Assembly: GCF_001548395.1 (NCBI RefSeq)
Contig: NZ_AP017367.1
Coordinates: 719,001 to 783,000, forward strand
DNA length: 64,000 nucleotides
Direction: 5' to 3'
DNA from: Leptolyngbya sp. O-77
GTDB lineage: Bacteria; Cyanobacteriota; Cyanobacteriia; Elainellales; Elainellaceae
In this document: piece after piece, positions 32,970-41,523 of the stretch
Layout: the number at the start of each line of letters is the position of its first letter
Position numbering within the stretch: the stretch's first letter is position 1
Notes under the pieces: model-generated
Databases searched by the model: none
Told to the model about the DNA's origin: nothing
The model's input: the letters and a program-made list of their open reading frames with translations, nothing else
Translations under genes and position numbers: made by a program

Positions 32970-34655
32970 CTAAAACAAATCTAAATCTGTCACTGCGCCC
33001 CTGCTACTCGACGAAACCAGCGTGGCATATTTTGCCAAAACGCCTTTGGTATAGCGCGGCTTGGGCGGTTGCCACTGGGCGCGGCGCTGGGCTAGTTCCT
33101 CATCGGAAACGTTGAGTTGCAGCAGGCGAGCGTCTGCATCAATGGTGATGCTGTCACCTTCCTGGACTAGGGCGATCGTACCGCCGACATAGGCTTCGGG
33201 GGCGACGTGGCCGACCACCATGCCGTAGGTGCCGCCAGAGAAGCGTCCATCGGTGATCAGACCTACAGAATCGCCCAGCCCTGCGCCAATAATGGCAGAC
33301 GTGGGAGCCAGCATTTCCCGCATTCCGGGACCGCCTTTCGGCCCTTCATAGCGAATCACCAGGACATCACCCGGATTAATTTTGTTGGCCAAGATCGCGT
33401 CTAGGCACTCCTCTTCAGAGTTATACACGCGGGCAGGGCCGGTGATTTTGGGCTGCTTGACCCCGGTGATTTTGGCAACTGCGCCTTCGGTGGCCAGATT
33501 GCCCCGGAGGATGGCCAAGTGGCCGGTGCTATACATAGGGTTACTCCAGGGGCGAATCACGTCCTGATCAGGGCGCGGCTCATCGGGAAGATCCCTCAGA
33601 CGCTCGGCGATGGTTTCGCCGGTGATAGTGATGCAGTCGCCGTGCAATAGACCCTGGTTCAGCAGCATTTTCATCACTTGGGGAATGCCGCCGGCCTCGT
33701 GCAGATCGGTGGCGACGTAGCGGCCGGAGGGCTTTAGGTCGCACAACACGGGCACGCGCTGGCGAATGCGCTCGAAATCGTCCAGCGTCCACTCGACCCC
33801 GGCAGAATGGGCGATCGCCAAAAAGTGCAGCACCGCATTGGTGGAACCGCCGACGGCCATCACCACCGAAATGGCGTTTTCGATAGACTTGCGGGTGATA
33901 ATGTCTCGCGGGCGCAGGTTCTTACGAATCGCCTCCACCAACACTTTGCCGGCCAGTTCCGTGTTCTCTGCCTTTTCAGGGTCAACCGCTGACATCGTGG
34001 AGGAATACATCAGGCTCATGCCCATCGCCTCAAAGGCCGACGACATCGTGTTGGCGGTATACATGCCACCGCAGGAACCTGCACCCGGACAGGCGTTGCG
34101 CTCCACCGACATCAGCCGCACTTCGTCAATGCGGCCGGCGCTATATTGCCCCACCGCTTCAAAGGCGCTGACAACCGTTAAATCTTCCCCTTCCAAATGT
34201 CCTGGCTTGATCGTGCCGCCGTAGACAAACACCGCGGGAATATTCATGCGGGCCATAGCAATCATCGCACCAGGCATATTCTTATCGCAGCCGCCGATCG
34301 CCAGCACACCGTCCATGCTCTGGGCGTTGCAGGCGGTTTCGATCGAGTCGGCAATCACATCCCGCGATACCAGGGAGTATTTCATACCCTCAGTGCCCAT
34401 CGAGATGCCGTCGCTGACGGTAATCGTGCCAAACAGTTGCGGCATTCCACCTGCTGCTCGAATACCTGCCTCCGCTTTGACCGCCAGCGGCGCAATGCCC
34501 ATGTTGCAGGGGGTAATCGTGCTGTGGGCGCTGGCAACCCCCACAATCGGCTTGTTGAAATCGTCGTCGGAAAACCCGACTGCCCGCAGCATTGCCCGAT
34601 TGGGGCTGCGCTGCACACCTTGCGTAATCACCTGACTTCTGAGGGTTTCAGACAT
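32970..34655 (-). CDS. ilvD: Dihydroxy-acid dehydratase
   Basis: IlvD dehydrates 2,3-dihydroxy-isovalerate and -methylvalerate to the 2-oxo acids in valine, leucine and isoleucine synthesis. The 561-residue protein has the iron-sulfur cysteines in STITPCNMGI (near residue 53), GGCDKNMPGA (near 122) and CPGAGSCGGMYTANTM (about 190-205), and the Mg-binding region. It ends with the GRFSGGTYGMVVGHVAPEA segment, which contributes the catalytic serine. Length and conservation are normal. It is flanked by the two pentapeptide genes and is not in an ilv operon; ilvC of the same pathway lies at 54923. Confidence 0.96.
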   Translation of the reverse strand: MSETLRSQVITQGVQRSPNRAMLRAVGFSDDDFNKPIVGVASAHSTITPCNMGIAPLAVKAEAGIRAAGGMPQLFGTITVSDGISMGTEGMKYSLVSRDVIADSIETACNAQSMDGVLAIGGCDKNMPGAMIAMARMNIPAVFVYGGTIKPGHLEGEDLTVVSAFEAVGQYSAGRIDEVRLMSVERNACPGAGSCGGMYTANTMSSAFEAMGMSLMYSSTMSAVDPEKAENTELAGKVLVEAIRKNLRPRDIITRKSIENAISVVMAVGGSTNAVLHFLAIAHSAGVEWTLDDFERIRQRVPVLCDLKPSGRYVATDLHEAGGIPQVMKMLLNQGLLHGDCITITGETIAERLRDLPDEPRPDQDVIRPWSNPMYSTGHLAILRGNLATEGAVAKITGVKQPKITGPARVYNSEEECLDAILANKINPGDVLVIRYEGPKGGPGMREMLAPTSAIIGAGLGDSVGLITDGRFSGGTYGMVVGHVAPEAYVGGTIALVQEGDSITIDADARLLQLNVSDEELAQRRAQWQPPKPRYTKGVLAKYATLVSSSSRGAVTDLDLF

Positions 34656-34924
34656 TCAACTGGTTCCTTAAGACTTCAAAACAGTTCGGTAAAACCATTC
34701 GGTATGAGGCGACACCGGAACTTTCATTTTCCCAAACCAGGGACATTTTTGGCGGAAGATCGATATCGACCTGACAACAGAATGCAGAAGAATGCAGATT
34801 CTCGGCTGCTGGCGGGCACTCTAAGAGAATCAGTTCCCTGAATAGCCTGCTCAGCAGTTTATGCTAATCCGCTGGCTCCAGTCACCGATGGGCGATCGCC
34901 CAATCCACCCGCCTGCCTACTGCT

Positions 34925-35779
34925 ATGATGTTAACCTTCATGAACGTTGATGAACTCCTGAGCCACTATGAAGCAGGGGCACGAGATTTTCGCGAAGCCA
35001 AACTCAGTCAGTTCAATCTGAGCAATCGCGATTTGCAGGGCATCAACCTACGGCGGGCAAACCTCAGCGGCGCAAATCTACAGGGCGCAAACCTGCGAAT
35101 GGCAAATCTGCGAGAGGCAAATCTCGCCGGAGCCGATTTGCGAGGCGCAGATTTGACCATTGCCAACCTGATTGGAGCAGAGTTGTATCAGGCGGATTTG
35201 AGCATAGCGACATTAACCGATGCCGGCCTGCGAAGCGCAAAACTGACGGAGGCAAACCTGAATCAAGCGGTGCTGATAGGCGCAAACCTGGCAGAGGCGC
35301 TGCTAGATCGAGCCAACCTGACCGAGGCCAACCTGACCGATGCCAGCCTCAACCGAGCGAAGCTGATTGCAGCCAACCTGACCCGCGCCACGTTGGAAAA
35401 TGCAATTTTGACCAATGCTATTTTGAACGAGTCGCTGATGGAGCGGGCAAACCTGACCGGGGCCATCTTGCACGGAGCTAGCCTGGAAGAAGCCGACCTG
35501 CACGAAGCTGAGCTAAGCCGCACTCGCCTCAGCAGCGCCAACCTGATCAACGCCAGCCTCAGCCAGGCTAATGTGCGCGGCGCAAACCTAAGCTGGAGTT
35601 CGCTGCGGGGGGCAAATTTGTCTAAAGCAAACCTGTATCGCGCTAAGCTGAACTGGGCTAATCTGAGCGAAGCCAATCTAAGCGAGGCAGTGCTGATCAG
35701 CGCGACTGTTTTGCAAACCAATTTTCAAAACGCCAATCTGCGCGGGGCGATTATGCCAGATGGGTCATCGCATAGCTAG
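34925..35779 (+). CDS. Pentapeptide-repeat protein
   Basis: The 284-residue protein begins MMLTFMNVDELLSHYEAGAR; the N-terminal about 20 residues form a helical cap resembling that of the neighbouring pentapeptide gene. After it come about 48 contiguous A(N/D)L(S/T)xA pentapeptides (NLRRANLSGANLQGANLRMA and onward) with hardly any interruption, forming one long beta-helix of about 12 turns. There is no signal peptide or membrane span. Translation may start at the fifth codon after the first ATG (MNVDELL). It is divergent from ilvD and ends before a strong hairpin shared with hmpF. Confidence 0.88.
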   Translation: MMLTFMNVDELLSHYEAGARDFREAKLSQFNLSNRDLQGINLRRANLSGANLQGANLRMANLREANLAGADLRGADLTIANLIGAELYQADLSIATLTDAGLRSAKLTEANLNQAVLIGANLAEALLDRANLTEANLTDASLNRAKLIAANLTRATLENAILTNAILNESLMERANLTGAILHGASLEEADLHEAELSRTRLSSANLINASLSQANVRGANLSWSSLRGANLSKANLYRAKLNWANLSEANLSEAVLISATVLQTNFQNANLRGAIMPDGSSHS

Positions 35780-35848
35780 GTTCTGATTCTGACTGCTTCG
35801 CAACGCCTATGCGAGAAGGGTTTGAGGTTAGAAACAAACTAGAAACAG

Positions 35849-35880
35849 ACAAGGAGCAATCTTGGGCGATCGCTCCTTGT
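35849..35880. terminator. Bidirectional hairpin between pentapeptide gene and hmpF
   Basis: ACAAGGAGC at 35849-35857 pairs with GCTCCTTGT at 35872-35880 (9 bp, 14-nt loop containing a HIP1 half). The two genes converge here, so it can serve both; T runs are short (TTT on each side). Confidence 0.6.
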
Positions 35881-35908
35881 TTCGAGGCTTTAGTGTGACA
35901 GATGCAGA

Positions 35909-37669
35909 TCAGGTAATCACAAACTCCGGCGTGCGCTGTTCCGTCAGGCTGCTGATAGTTTGCCGCAGTTCGGCGATCGCCTGAAGCTGGTAATCACTGG
36001 TTTCCTGAAACTGGTTCAAAATTTGCCCGATGGATTCCAGCTTTTCGCGGACACCACCCGTGCCGCCCTGAGCCAGCGCCAAAGCATCCTGATAGGCATT
36101 TACCTTGCCCCACATCTCGCCCACAGCAGCTTTCTGCACTAGCACCTGCTGCTCTAGCTCCATTGCTCGATTCCAACGATCTTCTTGCGCCTGAGACTGC
36201 TGATCGACCGACTGCTGAGCTTGCTCGACGGCGGCTTGTAGTTCCTGTACCTGGGCTTCTGCCTGCTTGAGTTGAGCGGCCAAGTCTTGGCGGAGGGTCT
36301 CAAGCTGCGTCAACACAGGCGCAATATCGACAGTCTCTTCTGATGCGTCCGCAGTCGCTCGGCCCTGACGCTTGTCCAGCACAGTCTGATGCTGTTTTAA
36401 TACGGCCTGGCGCTCTTGCAGGTTGCGGCGCTGTCCGACCAGCGTCTCCTCCAGCATCCGGTAGCGATCTTGCTCGTCGGTGAGTTCAGCTTCTAGGCGC
36501 AGGCGATCGTACTCGCTGGCTTGCTGGATCTGCTGCTGCAAGTTCTGCATTTCCTCTTGCTGTGCCGTTAGCTCCTCTTCCTGGCTATTGACAAAGCGAG
36601 ACATCTTTTCCAGGTCATTGGTCAGGTCGCGGACAATATTTTCCAGTTCCTCAATAGGCATGGACTCTAGACTGCTGACATCGACCTTTGCGCCAACGGT
36701 AAAGCGATCCGACACATCGGCAAGCTGGCAAAACTGATGGTGGAGGCTGTCTTGCTGTTGCAGTTGGATGGTGAGGATTTGCACCTGTTCTTGCTTGAGT
36801 TCGAGCGATCGCCGCAAGGCTGCCAGTTCATCCCGCGCCTGATCCAAACCTGCTTTCGACTGTTGCCACTCTTGCCAGAGGGCTTGCACCTGTTGCACCT
36901 GCTGGTCGAGCGCGTCCTGCGCCTGTTGAGCGGCGTTGCGCTGTTCGTCCAGCATTTGATAATGCTGATCGAGCGTGGTTTGCTGCTGATTTAGCAGGTC
37001 AAAGGAGGTCGTCACCTGCTCCCGGGCTGCTTCGGTCGGGGCGATCGCCCCTGCCAGTCGATTCAGCAATTCTTGCAGTTCCTGAGCCTTCGCATCATCC
37101 AGCACAGCAGCCTGGGTAAACTGGGCCCTTTGCTCATCTAGCCGGCCCATCTCGCCCCGAAGCTGGGCCCAAGCTCCTTCTAGCTCCTGACTCTTGCGGT
37201 CAAACTCTGCTTTCAGCGCCTCAACTTCCTGTCGCTTGCTTTCAATCTCCTGGCGCTGTTGCTCTAGCCGCTCGAAGTCTTCCTCCATTTCCTGAAGCTG
37301 CTCCTGTCGGGCTTCCATCTCCATTTCCCGACGGTTTAGCTCCTGGCTTTGGTAGGTCAGCGATTCTTTCCACTGCTGAATTTCTTCTTCCTGAGCTTTG
37401 TAGCGCTCCTGCGCCCGCGAAAAGTTTTGCAAAATCGCAACCAACTGGCGACCTGCCTCAGCATGGCGCTGCACCTGCTTAGTGCCGCTCAGTTCCACCA
37501 TCACCAACACGCCCGCCCCGTAAGTCACGTCGTCGGGTGCAGGGATGACCTCCTCACCCGGCACCGCGCTCCAGCTATTTTCAGAGCGCTGGCAGGCAAG
37601 CAACCGCAGCTCAGCCTTACTGCTGCCGATAACTCTGCTTTTTCTCTGTACTTCCGCTAAATACAGCAC
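35909..37669 (-). CDS. hmpF: Pilus motility taxis protein HmpF
   Basis: The 586-residue protein has a conserved globular N-terminus (MLYLAEVQRKSRVIGSSKAE, LRLLACQRSENSWSAVPGEE) followed from residue about 85 to 575 by nearly continuous coiled coil (runs such as QQWKESLTYQSQELNRREME and LEQQRQEIESKRQEVEALKA). This is the layout of HmpF, which in filamentous cyanobacteria localises to cell poles and is needed for type IV pilus activation and gliding motility. The neighbouring plus-strand operon encodes the Hmp-type chemotaxis proteins. HmpF is thought to be an effector under control of this signalling pathway, so their adjacency supports a functional unit. It has no membrane span. Confidence 0.9.
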   Translation of the reverse strand: MLYLAEVQRKSRVIGSSKAELRLLACQRSENSWSAVPGEEVIPAPDDVTYGAGVLVMVELSGTKQVQRHAEAGRQLVAILQNFSRAQERYKAQEEEIQQWKESLTYQSQELNRREMEMEARQEQLQEMEEDFERLEQQRQEIESKRQEVEALKAEFDRKSQELEGAWAQLRGEMGRLDEQRAQFTQAAVLDDAKAQELQELLNRLAGAIAPTEAAREQVTTSFDLLNQQQTTLDQHYQMLDEQRNAAQQAQDALDQQVQQVQALWQEWQQSKAGLDQARDELAALRRSLELKQEQVQILTIQLQQQDSLHHQFCQLADVSDRFTVGAKVDVSSLESMPIEELENIVRDLTNDLEKMSRFVNSQEEELTAQQEEMQNLQQQIQQASEYDRLRLEAELTDEQDRYRMLEETLVGQRRNLQERQAVLKQHQTVLDKRQGRATADASEETVDIAPVLTQLETLRQDLAAQLKQAEAQVQELQAAVEQAQQSVDQQSQAQEDRWNRAMELEQQVLVQKAAVGEMWGKVNAYQDALALAQGGTGGVREKLESIGQILNQFQETSDYQLQAIAELRQTISSLTEQRTPEFVIT

Positions 37670-38942
37670 GCCAGTCGTCCCCTTACTTGTATCGTCTACG
37701 GTTTGGTTTACATCAGGCAGTTGCCAGCAGTGGCAGAACCGAAACCCGTCAAGATGATGATCGGGTCTGTGTTGGGCGATTTACTCAAATGAGAGCGCTA
37801 CAGCGCCATATACGTAGCTACATAATTATGAGCCTAATAATTGAGCCTAATAATATGAACCTAAAGCGGACTGAAGCGACTGGGCTGGGATGCAGTAGCA
37901 GGCGATCGCCCCGCCCAAAAGACAAAGACCAGGAAAAATCTCGCCCTCTGGGGCAGCATATCGAACCTGAAACGCCAGAGAGCTTGCCGAACAAACCGCT
38001 CGTCTGGTTTAGCACCCACCCGCCCGCAAGCCATTGCTCCAGGTGGATCTAACAAGATAAGACGGCTGCTTCCATCCCTATTTCCATCAAATGTAGCATC
38101 ATCATATCTCCCCTGAAGTTCGATTCTAGTTTGCAATCCAGAAAATGCAAGCAAAAAATGCAATCAAAACTGAGTGGGTCAGTCCAACCTGCTCCTCTAC
38201 TGCGCTCAGACTCTATACAGGGAAATGAGAACAGGGACACCATAGGGACTCTGGAGAAGAACTCTAGCCGACCCTCACCTAGGACTGAACCCCAGAGTGC
38301 TGCAAATTCAGCGAGAGGAACCCGGCAAAACCCGCCCCCCCTAGAACAAACCCACCAAAACAGACCCAACAAGCCAAACTCTGGCAAATTTGGCAAACCT
38401 GGCGGATTTATCCTGTCCCAACTGACTATATCGGAGTTATGGACTGGGCATTCTTCGGTGAGACTGGGCTGAGCTAGCTGGATCGCTGGGATATCTGGCG
38501 ATCGCCCCAACGCCTATCCGGGCTTGTGCCTACAAGACTTGCTCTAAAATCTAGCTTCCCTGCCTCCCTCTATTGCTCCTTGCCCTCGGCGCAAAGCCTG
38601 CAATTCCTGATAGTCTAGAGTGCCCAAGTCAGGGCTGGATTAACGCCTTCAGACAAAATCTGAGCGAATAGGCAAAGCTCAGGATTTGGCTGCGTCACCC
38701 CCTAGCAGCGCCAGGATAGTGGAACAATACAGACATTCGCCGGATATTCTGGGGTTTGTCTACTTTGATAGGCAATTGGGGAATCATACTGGATGACAAA
38801 GGCAGAAAAGCATTGGGCATCATGTCAGAATTGACTTTCAACGGTTGACCCAGGCCCACTTCAGCGCCTGCCCAAAGCCGCGAACCGCCCGCAGCAGACT
38901 AGCCCAAGCCCAGCACTGACCTTGAGGGGGTGATTTGGCGAT
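37670..38942. promoter_or_regulatory. Long divergent spacer between hmpF and the chemotaxis operon
   Basis: This 1.27-kb spacer contains no convincing gene. Frames present (for example 37687-38052 and 38131-38472 on plus) are rich in Pro, Ser and Arg without family signal. Near 37825-37860 a unit GAGCCTAATAAT is repeated twice followed by a similar ATGAACCTAAAG. The spacer must hold divergent promoters for hmpF and the pilus chemotaxis operon, and its length suggests multiple start sites or a long leader. No sigma-factor box stands out. Confidence 0.4.
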
Positions 38943-40256
38943 ATGCAGGGGAACTTGAATGAAATTGATATCCGCAGCATTCTCCAGCTGGTGGAACTGG
39001 GTCAGCGCACGGGCGAACTGTTTGTAGAGTCCTACGGGCTGGGTGGAATGCTGCCAGGAGGCGACACAAATACTGCGCCAATCGTCCTGCGAAATCGTCT
39101 CGCCAAGACCACGCCCTCGCAGTCCTGGTTTGTCTTTTTTCTAAATGGTCAAATCATCTACGCAGGCGATGCCCGGAGCGATTTGTCTCGCCTGCGCGAT
39201 TATCTCCGTCGCTATCAGTTGGAAGCATCGCTGAATGGGGTAGACACCGGAGGGGCGATCGCCACTACAAACACTCCCGAATACGGACACCTCTGGGCCC
39301 TGCTGGAGCAACGTATCCTCACTCCCGCCCAGGCCCGCAGCATCATCCACAGCATGGTGCGCGAAACCCTGTTTGACCTGCTCAGCCTGCACCAGGGTAG
39401 CTTCATCTTTGAAATCGGTTCTCCCCTCGCCCCCCAACTCACCACGCTGGAAATTGGCCCGCTACTTGCCCGCATCATGACTCAGGTACAGTCCTGGAAA
39501 AAGTTTCATCCTCATATCCAATCCCCCGACCAAGGGTTAGTCGTGGTCGATGGCGATCGCCTCCGCGACTCCGTAAAAGAAGCCACCATCGCCGCCCTCA
39601 GCGACTGGATGGACGGACAAACCTCCATCCGGCAAATCTCTCGCTACCTCAACCGTGACCTCATCACCGTCGCCAAAGCCCTCTACCCCTACATCAAGCA
39701 AGGTATCGTTCAGCTTGCCGCCCCTATCCCCAACACTCTGCCCGCAAAGCCCAAGCCCACCATTCAAACCCCCGTCCCCCGCATCGTCTGCATCGATGAC
39801 GGCACCTCCATCCGCAAAGCCATCGAGTCCATCCTCCGCAGCCACGGCTACGAAGCCACCTCCATCGGCAATCCCCTCAAAGCCCTCAGCCTAGTCTTTC
39901 ATCTCAAGCCCGACCTCATCCTCTGCGACATCTCCATGCCCGAACTGGATGGCTATGAAATCTGCGCCATGCTCCGCACCTCCACCGCCTTCCGGCAAAC
40001 CCCAATCATCATGCTCACCGGTCGCGACGGCTTTATCGATCGCGTCAAAGCACGCATCGTCGGCGCAACCGACTACCTCACAAAACCCTTCGGCGAACAA
40101 GAACTACTCACACTGGTCGAAACCTACATTGGCCCAGGGCTAGAAAACCCGCCCAACGTTGAAAGACTCCTGGCAGAAGACTTAGAAAATGCGTTAGAAC
40201 TTGATATCAAACCACCCCCCACCGATACTTCTTCATTCCCACCCCATCCCGCTTAA
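38943..40256 (+). CDS. PatA/PilG-like response regulator (PATAN-REC) of the pilus chemotaxis operon
   Basis: The 437-residue protein begins with a PATAN/DUF4388 domain (residues 1-270; MQGNLNEIDIRSILQLVELG, SRTGELFVES-like QRTGELFVES, VFFLNGQIIYAGDARSDLSR) and ends with a receiver domain (about 283-400; RIVCIDDGTSIRKAIESILR, Asp329 in LILCDISMPELDGYE, and TDYLTKPF). This is the architecture of Synechocystis TaxP/PixG proteins and Nostoc PatA relatives. In cyanobacterial pilus taxis systems it is an output regulator that interacts with the pilus extension machinery. It is first in the operon; the next gene, a CheY, follows after 247 bp. A 40-residue Pro/Ser-rich tail closes it. Confidence 0.88.
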   Translation: MQGNLNEIDIRSILQLVELGQRTGELFVESYGLGGMLPGGDTNTAPIVLRNRLAKTTPSQSWFVFFLNGQIIYAGDARSDLSRLRDYLRRYQLEASLNGVDTGGAIATTNTPEYGHLWALLEQRILTPAQARSIIHSMVRETLFDLLSLHQGSFIFEIGSPLAPQLTTLEIGPLLARIMTQVQSWKKFHPHIQSPDQGLVVVDGDRLRDSVKEATIAALSDWMDGQTSIRQISRYLNRDLITVAKALYPYIKQGIVQLAAPIPNTLPAKPKPTIQTPVPRIVCIDDGTSIRKAIESILRSHGYEATSIGNPLKALSLVFHLKPDLILCDISMPELDGYEICAMLRTSTAFRQTPIIMLTGRDGFIDRVKARIVGATDYLTKPFGEQELLTLVETYIGPGLENPPNVERLLAEDLENALELDIKPPPTDTSSFPPHPA

Positions 40257-40503
40257 CCCGGCACAGGAGTCTGCAAAACATCCGCGAAACGCAGGCTTGC
40301 CAATGTCGTTGGTATTTTGCCAACATTCTGCCAATACAGGGGTCAGGTGTTTTGCAAATGCCAACCTTCGCTATCTTTAAAGGGCACCGCAATAAAAGGG
40401 CATTATTTTTATTAGTAAGTTTCCTAGTAGGCTTCTAGAATCCACTCAGTGTTTACCCAAGCGGTTTCGCGAAATCAACACTATGGTTGCAAAGTAAGGC
40501 GTT

Positions 40504-40869
40504 ATGAGTAGAGTTTTGGTTGTAGAAGACAGCGTGACCCAGCGGGAAATGATTACTGACCTGCTAAAAGGCAGCGGACTCGATGTCACCGTGGCTAGCG
40601 ATGGTGTAGAAGCGCTAGAACAAATAGAAGGTCATAGCCCTGACCTAGTGGTTCTCGACATCGTAATGCCCCGCATGAACGGATACGAGGTCTGCCGACA
40701 AATCAAAGCCAATCCCAAAACTCAAAACATCCCCGTTGTAATGTGTTCCTCTAAAGGGGAAGAATTCGATCGCTATTGGGGCATGAAGCAGGGTGCAGAT
40801 GCATACATTGCAAAGCCGTTCCAACCAACCGAGTTAGTGGGCACGGTCAAGCAATTGCTGCGGGGATAG
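40504..40869 (+). CDS. CheY-like response regulator (PilH/HmpB/TaxY type)
   Basis: This 121-residue single-domain receiver contains VLVVEDSVTQREMITDLLKG, phosphoacceptor Asp52 in LVVLDIVMPRMNGYE, the SSKGEEFDRYWGMKQGADAY switch region and AKPFQPTEL with the conserved Lys. It matches the second gene of cyanobacterial pil/hmp/tax clusters. As a stand-alone CheY, it probably acts as a phosphate sink or binds a pilus component. An AAGG sequence lies just upstream. The 247-bp gap before this gene could hold an internal promoter, so it may be transcribed partly separately from the first gene. Confidence 0.93.
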   Translation: MSRVLVVEDSVTQREMITDLLKGSGLDVTVASDGVEALEQIEGHSPDLVVLDIVMPRMNGYEVCRQIKANPKTQNIPVVMCSSKGEEFDRYWGMKQGADAYIAKPFQPTELVGTVKQLLRG

Positions 40870-40904
40870 CTCAGATGAACCAGGTAAAGATAGGTTAATC
40901 GTCC

Positions 40905-41435
40905 ATGATAGGCAATCCAGATTTTTTCACAGGCAGAGGGCAAGATCAGGTCGCAGAGTTTCAGGAACTAGACAGTCCTGAAGGAGAGCTACATCTGAGG
41001 TTCTTCATGACTTCGGGCGACGAGTTTGCCCTGCCCGCCGTAGGAATCAAGGAAGTGATTGCCTCGCCGCCCGATCGCATCACGCCCATTCCGAATGTCT
41101 CTCCCCTCCTGTTGGGTACTCTAAACGTGCGAGGGCGCGTTGTTTGGGTTGCTGATCTGGGTCAGTTTCTGGGAGACTCCGCGCCACTGAGTACCGATCG
41201 CTCAGAAATCTACGTTATCGCGGTTGAAGACCAAGACACCATGTTGGGGTTGGCTGTTGACCTGATTAACGGCATGGACTGGCTTCCCCTTGACGACATT
41301 CAGGTGCCAACCAACCTGCCCGACGGCATGGCTCCCTTTATTCGAGGCGAATGGGCCGTTGGAGACGCTCAAGATCGCCATTTAAGACTGCTAGATCAAG
41401 TCGCAATTCTGAGGTCGGCCCGATGGGCTGCTTGA
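40905..41435 (+). CDS. CheW-like adaptor (PilI/HmpC/TaxW type)
   Basis: This 176-residue CheW domain protein contains the strand LRFFMTSGDEFALPAVGIKE, the PIPNVSPLLLGTLNVRGRVV motif that contacts the receptor, VADLGQFLG and ILGLAVD-like MLGLAVDLINGM. It links the MCP to the CheA kinase of the same operon. It begins 35 bp after the CheY gene. An N-terminal extension of about 30 polar residues is longer than in E. coli CheW. No active-site residues are expected. Confidence 0.93.
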   Translation: MIGNPDFFTGRGQDQVAEFQELDSPEGELHLRFFMTSGDEFALPAVGIKEVIASPPDRITPIPNVSPLLLGTLNVRGRVVWVADLGQFLGDSAPLSTDRSEIYVIAVEDQDTMLGLAVDLINGMDWLPLDDIQVPTNLPDGMAPFIRGEWAVGDAQDRHLRLLDQVAILRSARWAA

Positions 41436-41523
41436 CTCAGCTTCAACCCGTTCGATAATTCACTCGACAACCCATTAGACCGAGGCACATTCGGAGACGC
41501 GCACAGGCTTAAGGAGAAGGCAC

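Noticed and set aside
37687..38472. Short frames in the hmpF-chemotaxis spacer
   Set aside because: Low-complexity composition and no conserved motif; treated as regulatory spacer.
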